Of a DNA stretch of 10,605 nucleotides, positions 1 through 7,087 are shown piece by piece (position 1 is the stretch's first letter; every line of letters begins with the position of its first letter). The position numbers and the translations under genes were made by a program. Source of the DNA: Saprospiraceae bacterium (GTDB lineage Bacteria > Bacteroidota > Bacteroidia > Chitinophagales > Saprospiraceae); assembly GCA_023300835.1 (NCBI GenBank), contig JALZVB010000215.1, positions 1 to 10,605 on the forward strand, written 5' to 3'. Under the pieces are notes generated by a model. It saw nothing but the letters and a program-made list of their open reading frames with translations. It did no database searches and was not told the origin of the DNA.

Positions 1-91
1 AAGAAGTAATTAAATAAAGGTTTAATCAAATAGGATAGTAATCCACACTAGGTAACACGTAAGATTGAGATTGATATTATTTTAAGTGTTT

Positions 92-124
92 GAGGGGAGC
101 TTTTGGCTTCCCTCATTTTTTTTT
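92..124 (+). terminator. Rho-independent terminator of an upstream plus-strand gene
   Basis: A 9-bp stem (GAGGGGAGC pairing with GCTTCCCTC, with one G-T wobble) closes a 5-base loop and is followed by an A and nine T residues at 116-124. The T tract lies on the plus-strand side only, so it ends transcription entering from the left edge. Read on the minus strand the hairpin has no T tract, so it is at best a weak terminator for the minus-strand gene whose stop lies at 145-147. The upstream gene itself is not visible. The first nine bases (AAG AAG TAA) could be its last codons, but this cannot be shown from the window. Confidence 0.88.
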
Positions 125-144
125 GCCTAGACTAGAGATTCATA

Positions 145-3100
145 TCAGAAAATCGCTCTCAGTTGTGCACTTCCTGTATTGATGAGTCTAGAATTTTCAG
201 ATTTTCTAAAGTTAGAGGATAGTATAAGATCAAAATTTGTAGATATTCTTCTGGTATAATTAAGATCAATGATGAAATTACTACCATCTCTAAGTCCTTG
301 TAACATCTCAAATCCAACGGGAGAATTAGGGTTGTCACCGTCAAAATTCACTATTGCGAAATTCATTTTTAAAAGTAAACTGGTGTTAATAGATTGCCTC
401 CAATTAACCTCAAGTCCTGCGTCCTTAATACTTGTTCTAACAATGGGATCTATGTTTGTATTTACTTCGTAGCTGTAGGACGCTATCAGTCTTAATTTAT
501 TACTGGGTCTATAGTTTAATTGTGGTGTTAAGTTATAGAAACTGATGTCATAGTCTTGATTTTCAAACACCTCAGAGATATACTCTTTCGTGCCTACAGT
601 AGATTCTAATAAAGCATCTATTTTATCATGAACATTTATACGTATTCTTCCATAATATTCATCTGTCGATCTCTGTTCATAACCTGTTATCTGTAAGATT
701 CTATTACTCAATGATCTACTTGTAAACTGGAGATCATAAGCGGGATTACCTCTATTAAAAAACAAACTATGATTAACAGAAGCACTCTGAGAAACCAGAC
801 TTACCGTATCTGAAAAATTGAAATTTATAAACCTGAAAAGCTGTCCTCCTTCTTCGTTTCTAGATTTCTGATCTATCCTTACTCTAGTTGTCCATTGCAT
901 TCTGGACACAAATGAATTTTTGTTTTTAAGGAATTTTTTAGGCGTGATATTTAGGCTCTCATTCCATAGCGCTTTATTAGTGCTCTCAAACTCATTGTTG
1001 AAAATTGAAATCTTTTCATAGGCGCCATCTTGTGGAATAATAGCTACTCTGAATTCATTAATATCTTGGTTTCCGTCCTCGTTAAAATCCTCCCAAGTAT
1101 AAGAGCCTTCTCCACGCTGTACTTCTATATATTGGAACTCAAGCTTGGGCTCTTGTCCACTGTTACTTTCAAAAAAAGAATTGAGAACGAGACCATTTGA
1201 CAGTATTTTTAACTTGTGATCTACTCTACCTATGAATGTTTTTTTGGGGTCATCTTGATCTAAGTAAATAGAATCTACATTATAATCACGCAATGCCAAT
1301 TGCCATTCCAGGTAAGAAATTTTACCCTCTTTCCATTTACCACTTAACCTATATTCATTACTCGTAGATATCTGCTGGAATATATTGTCTATAGCTTTCT
1401 TGTCATTTCTATTAATATAATCAGCTCTTAAACTTACACCTGTATTAAGGTCTCTTTCGATAAAATAATTAACTAAACTAAATTTTCTACTAACTGCGTT
1501 AAGCGAATCTAAATTGTTGCCTATCAGTACTTTACGTTCATTGGACTCCGACTCATAAGTTGTACCTATTGTCCAATTGGACCAGTTCTTTTGGAGTAAT
1601 ATTCTGGGTCTTAAAAATTCTGTTTTCTCTTGAGTACTTGTAGAGTTCAAGTAGTCCGCTTTAGCATTTAACAAGTATCCGTTTTTATTAAAACTAGATG
1701 CTACTATATGTTTTAAACCATCGTAATTATCTTTATCGGAAAAACCTTCAAGATTATAACTCAGTGCCGTAGTACTATTCTTGATACCTAATTCTAAGTC
1801 AAGTAGCAATTGATCGTTTTTATCCGTAGCAGGATTATAATTCCAATCTCTAGTAAACTCAGCCGCACGATATCTGTTAAGCGGCTGAAAGTCATCTTGT
1901 ACTAATTCCAGCTGAGCATGTGTAACTAATGTCCACGGTTTCTTCTTAATAGAAATAGACTTCAATTTATCAACCGAAGCCATCATACTGAGTCCAATGT
2001 TATCTTCATTATTTACAGTAGAAAATCGGTTGATATCATTATTAGATAAGGCCAATTCAGTGATTACAGAAAAGCTGTCTGTAGGTTCAAAAGTTGCCGA
2101 CAAGGACATCATTTGTTTTTTTTCTGGTGGTACCAGCGGAAACTGAGGTTCATAATTGCCGAGCCCTTCACCTACATAAGTATATATTCTACCATTGATA
2201 CCTACTTCTCCATCTATATTGTAAGAACCATTTCCAGAGCCCACATTACTGAAGTTGGCACCTACAGATGAAGGAGAAATTTCCTGTGCAAAAGAAAGTA
2301 TATTGTTTTGGAAATTATAAGGCGTTATGTTTTCAAAATTATTGTCTTCTGGAATAAATATTCCAGATCTAAAAGCGGCAGAATCCCCTGTAGATTCCAG
2401 AATAGATAAGCTGGTACTATCTATTTCAAGGTTACTGGATGGGCTTTTACTATCCTGTTCATTATAGAAATTGAAACCTAACTCCCAGTTACCTTTCTTG
2501 AAGCTAGATTGCGTAGCATACAGTGATCTTAAATAATCTTGTGTGGAATACTCAAACTCTACTATGATCCTGGTATTGGCTGCAATAATCATATCTGGCG
2601 TAAAGCTTATTTCTGCTCTATTATAATCTACTATGTAATCATAGTTTTCACCTCTTTCTAGTTTCCGCCCATCTGCATAAACTTTTTCTGTACCCGATAG
2701 TATCTGTAAAAAGACTTCTCTGTTTTCTCCTTCTAGCTTATACGGACCTTGATTACCCTCTTTAGTTTCTAGGTTCTGTCTTCTAAATTTTCCTCTTGAT
2801 ATGGCAAAACTTCCTGTATTGCTTATATCCCACTTATTTTGATTGGTTTTATTAGTAATGGATAACCCTTTTAGCTTTTTATAGTATTTCATAAAATGGC
2901 TTTTGGGTTGTTTCAAATCATAGTCGCCAGCAATAATCTTAGTATCCTCTTTACTGATTTCAATAAAAACCTTGTCAAACTCTTGTAAAACCTGTGTATT
3001 ACCCTCGGGTTGAATAGGTAGATTATCATCAGATATTGCAGCTCGAACCAACAAGCCATTTCCGAGATCACCATTCATCTGTAGATTAAAGTCTGAATTA

Positions 3101-3621
3101 AGTACCAAATCTTGGCTATTACCAAATGAAACACCTCTAGAGAAACTACCAGAGTATTGCAATTTAGAAGATTTGATAAATCGTCTGTCTACTGCTCCAT
3201 TTCTGCCGTTATTAGCGATCTGTATAACATCAGCTTTTTTTAGGATTTCTAGAGAATCCAATAAGGCCTCAGACTCTCCAAAATTTTCCTTTAATGTTCT
3301 ATAATTCAAGACTATTGTGTCCCTAAAACCTAAATAAGGAATCTCTATCCTGTCATTCCTTATGATAGTAGAATATACTTTGGTAGAAGAACTATTGACA
3401 GTTACGGAACTGGGGATTATAGTAAACTCAGAAGTAATTATGGTATCAGTAGTTATTAAAATCTCTTTCGAAAATAGCTGTGGATCCGCTACTTGTGCAT
3501 CCACAAACTGAGTCAGCAGCAACAGTGCCGTTAAGAAACCATAGGCGATGCCCTTTGTATTATTATAAAAGCTAATTTGATATAAAAATCTATAGATATT
3601 CACTCTAATAAGAGATAACAA
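145..3621 (-). CDS. Large outer-membrane beta-barrel protein of unnamed Bacteroidota family
   Basis: This is a protein of up to 1,158 residues that I recognise as a type but cannot name. An N-terminal hydrophobic stretch at residues 28-40 followed by DAQ (41-43) looks like a Sec signal peptide. After a region of about 100 residues comes a strongly conserved-looking block at 162-245: RGVSFGNSQDLVLNS, then a strand with AAISDDNLPIQPEGNTQ, then AGDYDL. The remainder is a long run of alternating polar and hydrophobic strands rich in Asn, Ser, Tyr and Trp, ending in Phe (LRAIF). This fits a transmembrane beta barrel inserted by BAM. An EF-hand-like loop (D845, N847, D849, N851, D853, E856) sits between strands. 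No plug domain or TonB box was recognised, so it is not an obvious TonB-dependent receptor. The start is uncertain: TTG at 3621 and GTG at 3603 are the only candidates before the signal peptide, and no in-frame ATG lies nearby. The family assignment is from memory of similar Bacteroidota proteins; no function is claimed. Confidence 0.8.
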   Translation of the reverse strand: MLSLIRVNIYRFLYQISFYNNTKGIAYGFLTALLLLTQFVDAQVADPQLFSKEILITTDTIITSEFTIIPSSVTVNSSSTKVYSTIIRNDRIEIPYLGFRDTIVLNYRTLKENFGESEALLDSLEILKKADVIQIANNGRNGAVDRRFIKSSKLQYSGSFSRGVSFGNSQDLVLNSDFNLQMNGDLGNGLLVRAAISDDNLPIQPEGNTQVLQEFDKVFIEISKEDTKIIAGDYDLKQPKSHFMKYYKKLKGLSITNKTNQNKWDISNTGSFAISRGKFRRQNLETKEGNQGPYKLEGENREVFLQILSGTEKVYADGRKLERGENYDYIVDYNRAEISFTPDMIIAANTRIIVEFEYSTQDYLRSLYATQSSFKKGNWELGFNFYNEQDSKSPSSNLEIDSTSLSILESTGDSAAFRSGIFIPEDNNFENITPYNFQNNILSFAQEISPSSVGANFSNVGSGNGSYNIDGEVGINGRIYTYVGEGLGNYEPQFPLVPPEKKQMMSLSATFEPTDSFSVITELALSNNDINRFSTVNNEDNIGLSMMASVDKLKSISIKKKPWTLVTHAQLELVQDDFQPLNRYRAAEFTRDWNYNPATDKNDQLLLDLELGIKNSTTALSYNLEGFSDKDNYDGLKHIVASSFNKNGYLLNAKADYLNSTSTQEKTEFLRPRILLQKNWSNWTIGTTYESESNERKVLIGNNLDSLNAVSRKFSLVNYFIERDLNTGVSLRADYINRNDKKAIDNIFQQISTSNEYRLSGKWKEGKISYLEWQLALRDYNVDSIYLDQDDPKKTFIGRVDHKLKILSNGLVLNSFFESNSGQEPKLEFQYIEVQRGEGSYTWEDFNEDGNQDINEFRVAIIPQDGAYEKISIFNNEFESTNKALWNESLNITPKKFLKNKNSFVSRMQWTTRVRIDQKSRNEEGGQLFRFINFNFSDTVSLVSQSASVNHSLFFNRGNPAYDLQFTSRSLSNRILQITGYEQRSTDEYYGRIRINVHDKIDALLESTVGTKEYISEVFENQDYDISFYNLTPQLNYRPSNKLRLIASYSYEVNTNIDPIVRTSIKDAGLEVNWRQSINTSLLLKMNFAIVNFDGDNPNSPVGFEMLQGLRDGSNFIIDLNYTRRISTNFDLILSSNFRKSENSRLINTGSAQLRAIF

Positions 3622-3636
3622 TTGTGAGTATTACTG

Positions 3637-3664
3637 TTAATTGGCATAATATTTATGCAATTAA
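3637..3664. promoter_or_regulatory. Imperfect palindrome upstream of the barrel gene
   Basis: TTAATT-G-GCATAA-TAT-TTATGC-AATTAA forms a 12-bp interrupted inverted repeat with one bulged G and a 3-base centre. It lies 15 bp upstream of the first possible start of the minus-strand barrel gene. It could be an operator, or a hairpin in the 5' leader of that mRNA. It is AT-rich, so chance cannot be excluded, but 12 paired positions with a single bulge is more than is usual in spacer DNA. Confidence 0.4.
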
Positions 3665-3767
3665 CTTATAAAGGAAATAATTACTTTGTAACTTATTGGT
3701 TTTTAGTGAGATATAAGCAATAACTACTATAATTTTAAGGTTTAAATAAAGCTTTACTCTGATTGTT

Positions 3768-3781
3768 TTTGGTATACCAAA
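3768..3781. promoter_or_regulatory. Perfect 14-bp palindrome in divergent spacer
   Basis: TTTGGTATACCAAA is identical to its own reverse complement over 14 bases, with no central gap. It lies in the spacer between the divergently transcribed barrel and peroxidase-fold genes, about 75 bp upstream of the likely peroxidase promoter. A symmetric site of this kind suits a dimeric DNA-binding regulator that could act on either gene. The regulator is unknown. Confidence 0.4.
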
Positions 3782-3830
3782 TAAAATAAGAGTTTAACAT
3801 TTAGCAATTTAGTTTAATTAACGTCTGAAT

Positions 3831-3862
3831 GCTGTATAATTATTTGTCTATGAGTATATTTG
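3831..3862 (+). promoter_or_regulatory. Bacteroidota-type promoter for the peroxidase-fold gene
   Basis: TATATTTG at 3855-3862 exactly matches the Bacteroidota -7 consensus TAnnTTTG. The -33 element is poor: the best-placed four bases are GCTG at 3831-3834, 20 bp upstream, matching TTTG at two positions. Transcription would start near 3868-3870, leaving a leader of about 40 nt to the GTG at 3906 or about 60 nt to the ATG at 3930. Confidence 0.5.
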
Positions 3863-3905
3863 CACCCGTTGAAAAGGCATCTGTCTTCTTAGCGATAAAA
3901 AACCT

Positions 3906-5822
3906 GTGCTTAAATTTATTTTGAGAGGAATGATAAGACTACTTGTAGTTAGTGTATTATGTTTATTTGTTGTTTTGGTATCAGCCCAGGACAACAGAAC
4001 AATAGATGGTATTAACAACAATCCCAACAATAATGAATGGGGAGCCACTTCTACGCCACTTCTACGTGTATCTCCGCCATCGTATACTGATGGCACATCT
4101 CAGATAAATCAACTTGATCTGCCGCTTGCTAGAAAAGTAAGCAATGATTTATTTACACAGAACGACAATATTGCAGAAAGAAAGAACCTCAGTGACTTTA
4201 CTTGGGTTTTTGGACAATTCTTGTACAATGACATATCCCAAGTTGTAAATGGTGACGAAAGTGTGGAACTAGAAGTACCAAGTAATGATTTATATTTTCT
4301 ACCAAATGAAACAATTACCGCAAATAGAAACGCATTCACCTCTGATTCTGGGATCAATATGGTTCCTAGGACTTATGAGAATGCAGTTACATCGTTTATT
4401 GATGGTTCTGTTGTATACGGCAGCACAATTGAAAGAGCACAATGGTTAAGAAGTTCTATTGATGGAAAATTAAGAGTATCGGAGCAAAATGGTATTTATC
4501 CATTGCTACCATGGAATACGGGTAATGCTCAATTTAATTCAAGTGTTGACAACGAGGCACCTAACATGGCATTCCCTGATGATCCCAAAGGACCGATAAA
4601 GGATAAATTCTTTATCGCAGGAGATTCTAGAGCTAATGAAAATCCGCTGTTACTCGCTATGCATATAATATTTGTTAGAGAACATAACAGACTCTGTGAT
4701 ATTCTAAAGGGTAAGAACCCCGATTGGGACGATGAACAAATATACCAGAGAGCAAGAAAAATGGTAGGTGCGATTCTTCAATCTATTACATACAATGAGT
4801 GGTTACCTTCAATAGGAATAAACTTACCATCATACATAGGGTATAATGAAGACATAAATCCAGCAATTTTCAACGAATTCAATGCTGCTGCATTCAAATT
4901 TGGTGAAACATCAGTAAACGGTACCATTTTAAGAATAGACAATAATGGCGAAGAAATAAGCTCTGGTAATATATCTTTTAAAGATGCTTATTATTTTCCT
5001 ATTCAACTCATCTATACTAAAGGAATTGATGTATACCTAAAAGGAATGGGAACTCAGCCTATGCAAGAAATGGACTGTAAGATCATTGATGATATAAGAA
5101 ACTTCAACGACACAGATTTTGCTGCAATAAATATTTTCAGAGGAAGAGACAGAGGAATTTCTGACTATAACTCTATGAGAAAAGCGTTTGGTTTAGCTCC
5201 AGTTACTACATTCTCTGACTTTACGTCAACTGTTGAAGACAACGATGTGTTAAATGACTTATACCCTAGTGTAGATCATGTAGACGCATGGGTAGGAATG
5301 ATGTCAGAAAAACACCTAGGTCCAAATACCATCTTCGGTGAACTGTCTACAAGGATAATAAAAGAACAATTTAAAGTTCTCAGAGACGGAGACAGGTTCT
5401 ATTACGAGAACGATATATCATTCAATAATAATGAAATAGAAGAAATAAAGAACACGACACTATTTGACGTGATTATGAGAAATAGCCAGATTTTACTCAT
5501 GCAAGAAAATCTGTTTTTGGCTATGCCTCATCAAGAAATTTTAAGTGGTCCTATTGTATTTGAATCATTAGAAGCTGTAATATACCCTAACCCAGTAGTT
5601 GAAGGAGAGACATACATAAATGTATTCTCAGATGAAGATCAACTTGTATCACTAAGACTACATGACCAGTTGGGCAATCTGATATCAGATGAATCTATTG
5701 TACTTAATACAGGAATGAATACTATACCATATACGCTGGATAGCAAATTATATAATGGTGTCTATGTATTGATTATAGAATCTCAATCCCAATCAACTAT
5801 TCTGAGGCTTATCAAGCAATAA
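3906..5822 (+). CDS. Secreted animal-haem-peroxidase-fold protein lacking both haem histidines, T9SS cargo
   Basis: The predicted 638-residue protein has a signal peptide (hydrophobic residues 12-26, cleavage near VSA-QD), an animal haem peroxidase fold (about 30-535) and a T9SS type A sorting domain (about 556-638: YPNP at 560-563, NGVYVL near 617, basic C-terminus). It is thus expected to cross the outer membrane and be secreted or surface-attached. Family landmarks are RTIDG (31-35), GQFL (103-106), the calcium loop T162/F164/D166/S168, GDSRANENP (239-247), REHNRL (258-263), WDDEQIYQRARKMVGA (274-289), GTQPMQE (382-388), FRGRDRG (411-417) and RDGDRFYYEN (493-502). The distal Arg (R242) and haem-linking Glu (E245) remain. 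The expected distal His is Asn (N108, preceded by Tyr107 instead of Asp), and the expected proximal His is Glu (E334, in KFGETS). Peroxidase chemistry is therefore doubtful, although the reading frame is intact. The start is GTG 3906, or ATG 3930, which gives an equally good signal peptide. Residue numbers assume 3906. Confidence 0.9.
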   Translation: MLKFILRGMIRLLVVSVLCLFVVLVSAQDNRTIDGINNNPNNNEWGATSTPLLRVSPPSYTDGTSQINQLDLPLARKVSNDLFTQNDNIAERKNLSDFTWVFGQFLYNDISQVVNGDESVELEVPSNDLYFLPNETITANRNAFTSDSGINMVPRTYENAVTSFIDGSVVYGSTIERAQWLRSSIDGKLRVSEQNGIYPLLPWNTGNAQFNSSVDNEAPNMAFPDDPKGPIKDKFFIAGDSRANENPLLLAMHIIFVREHNRLCDILKGKNPDWDDEQIYQRARKMVGAILQSITYNEWLPSIGINLPSYIGYNEDINPAIFNEFNAAAFKFGETSVNGTILRIDNNGEEISSGNISFKDAYYFPIQLIYTKGIDVYLKGMGTQPMQEMDCKIIDDIRNFNDTDFAAINIFRGRDRGISDYNSMRKAFGLAPVTTFSDFTSTVEDNDVLNDLYPSVDHVDAWVGMMSEKHLGPNTIFGELSTRIIKEQFKVLRDGDRFYYENDISFNNNEIEEIKNTTLFDVIMRNSQILLMQENLFLAMPHQEILSGPIVFESLEAVIYPNPVVEGETYINVFSDEDQLVSLRLHDQLGNLISDESIVLNTGMNTIPYTLDSKLYNGVYVLIIESQSQSTILRLIKQ

Positions 5823-6150
5823 GAGACCTTTCGCTCTAGACCTTATATATACTATTGACTATCGCTTACTAGCTAGTCAAGTAAAGATTAGCACCAAATA
5901 GCCTTACAGAACGATACTATTTACAGCAAATCACTCCTATTATACTATCCCCACTTACGATTCAGAATCCAGATCTGTCTAGTTCTTCGCTTTAATCTTA
6001 ACAAATTCTCTTTAAAATCTTATTCGGCACATTAAAGGTAAATTGATATAAGAAGGAATGTTATGAATTGAGAAATCAACTTTCTCATACTACTTAATTG
6101 ATAATGAGGGATTATCGCATAATCATTAAGTAACATGTGAGACTTATGGC
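5823..6150. other. Intergenic spacer with inverted repeats, no gene seen
   Basis: I see no convincing coding sequence between the stop of the peroxidase-fold gene and the promoter region of the response regulator. Short frames exist but are low in coding character. No clear rho-independent terminator follows the peroxidase gene. An inverted repeat TTGACTA (5855-5861) / TAGTCAA (5874-5880) with a 12-base centre could form a hairpin but lacks a T tract. The right end holds two further hairpins, listed separately. Confidence 0.6.
6069..6132. repeat. Pair of adjacent hairpins upstream of the response regulator
   Basis: The first hairpin is TGAGAAA-tcaac-TTTCTCA (6069-6087): a 7-bp perfect stem with a 5-base loop. 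Three bases on, a two-tier structure starts: outer arms TACTTAAT (6091-6098) and ATTAAGTA (6125-6132), 8 bp perfect, enclosing GATAAT-gaggg-ATTATC (6100-6116), a 6-bp stem with a 5-base loop. Neither is followed by a T tract, so they are not standard terminators. They could be protein-binding sites, a structured leader or 3' end, or a small RNA. No promoter was identified directly upstream of them. Confidence 0.4.
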
Positions 6151-6186
6151 TAATTGCCCCCTCTTTTGGCACTAGTTTTGCAATTA
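6151..6186 (+). promoter_or_regulatory. Candidate response-regulator promoter bracketed by an inverted repeat
   Basis: TAGTTTTG at 6173-6180 exactly matches the Bacteroidota -7 consensus TAnnTTTG. ATTG at 6153-6156 is a partial -33 match at a 16-bp spacing, slightly short. The same segment is bounded by a perfect 7-bp inverted repeat, TAATTGC (6151-6157) and GCAATTA (6180-6186), with 22 bp between the arms. One arm overlaps the -33 candidate and the other begins at the last base of the -7 box, as an operator that occludes or positions polymerase would. Transcription would begin near 6187, about 80 nt before the ATG at 6266. Confidence 0.4.
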
Positions 6187-6265
6187 CAGGCTGAAGGACA
6201 TCTCTATGTGATAGGTAGGGATCGGTATTATATTGAAATTCGAAAAGAATCGAGAAACAACAAGA

Positions 6266-6937
6266 ATGTCTGTAGTAACAAGCGTATTAGTGGATATCCA
6301 AAGTATTTTCAGGACAGGCCTGAAATCTTACTATGCATCCATGGAGGAACCCCCTATTCAAATAATAGGAGAGGAAAAAACTGCTGCAGGATTGCTATTA
6401 TTCTTAAACAAGAATCTAAGTACTGAGCTGGTAATTCTAGATCTAAATCTACCTGACCAAGATGGATTAGACTTGATACCACTTATAAGAAAGCAGTTTA
6501 AGACAATTAAAATAATAGTGCTTACTTCTTACTCAGATTTCAAGTTTGTGGGTCAAGCTTTGAAAAATGGTGCTGATGGATACATTCTTAAGTCTCATGA
6601 AATAGAAGACTTAAATGAGGCAATAAAAGAGGTCATGGAAGGTAGAACATATTTAGCTTCTGGACTACATATCACGCCACCCAATGGGAAGCGACTTACG
6701 AGTAACGTAAAAAAGTCTATGTATGAAGACAGATTTGTTATCAAACAGAAATTGACTAAAAGAGAACAAGAGGTTCTACAATTGATAACTGAGGCAAAAA
6801 ACAATAAAGAAATTGCCAAGGAATTATTTATCAGTGACCAGACAGTAGGTGTTCATAGAAAAAATATAATGCGCAAACTAAGCGTAAAGAATACGATAAA
6901 CTTGATAAAATTTGCATTAGAAAACCAGTTGGTTTAA
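6266..6937 (+). CDS. NarL/FixJ-type response regulator (receiver + LuxR HTH)
   Basis: The protein is 223 residues, the usual length for this family. The receiver domain (about 1-125) carries the phospho-acceptor Asp59 in LDLNLPDQDG, Thr87 in IIVLTSYSD and Lys109 in GADGYILKS. The N-terminal acidic pair is reduced: at the usual VDDH position the sequence is VD-IQ (Asp10, Ile11), so one metal-coordinating acid is missing. A linker of about 35 residues leads to a LuxR-type helix-turn-helix (about 163-223) with LTKREQEVLQLI, NNKEIAKELFIS and TVGVHRKNIMRKL. It should bind DNA as a dimer on activation. I chose the ATG at 6266 because it places the first receiver strand at the usual distance; a TTG at 6233 would add 11 unusual residues. 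No histidine kinase is present in the window, so it is an orphan here. Its targets are unknown. Confidence 0.92.
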   Translation: MSVVTSVLVDIQSIFRTGLKSYYASMEEPPIQIIGEEKTAAGLLLFLNKNLSTELVILDLNLPDQDGLDLIPLIRKQFKTIKIIVLTSYSDFKFVGQALKNGADGYILKSHEIEDLNEAIKEVMEGRTYLASGLHITPPNGKRLTSNVKKSMYEDRFVIKQKLTKREQEVLQLITEAKNNKEIAKELFISDQTVGVHRKNIMRKLSVKNTINLIKFALENQLV

Positions 6938-6962
6938 TTATATAAATAAAGTCTTAGATGTT

Positions 6963-7000
6963 GTTTCCCCGCAATCTCTAAGTAAGAGTTTCCCCTCTTA
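6963..7000. repeat. Direct repeat and small hairpin between regulator and giant gene
   Basis: GTTTCCCC occurs twice, at 6963-6970 and 6988-6995, 25 bp apart start to start. The second copy overlaps a hairpin TAAGAG-tttccc-CTCTTA (6983-7000). No T tract follows, so this is not a standard terminator. It could be a regulatory site for the downstream giant gene. The spacer (6938-7087) also has a weak -7-like box CAATTTTG at 7055-7062, but no -33 element. Confidence 0.3.
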
Positions 7001-7087
7001 ATAGCTTTCAATACTCCACAATAGTCCGAACAGACAGAATAATTTTTCGATTTACAATTTTGGCGTAAGCCTAATAAGCGATTACTT

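Noticed and set aside
3848..4096. A minus-strand open frame across the promoter and signal peptide of the peroxidase-fold gene
   Set aside because: It overlaps a consensus promoter box and the N-terminus of a supported gene, with no recognisable domain.
3906..5822. Treating the missing haem histidines as signs of a pseudogene
   Set aside because: The frame is uninterrupted over 638 codons; the signal peptide, calcium loop, fold motifs and sorting domain are intact, which argues for a maintained protein.
5855..5880. TTGACTA/TAGTCAA inverted repeat as terminator of the peroxidase-fold gene
   Set aside because: The centre is 12 bases, the stem AT-rich, and no T tract follows.
6154..6426. A 90-codon open frame on the plus strand overlapping the start of the response regulator
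   Set aside because: Its composition is not protein-like and it overlaps the receiver domain in another frame; the regulator frame carries clear family motifs.
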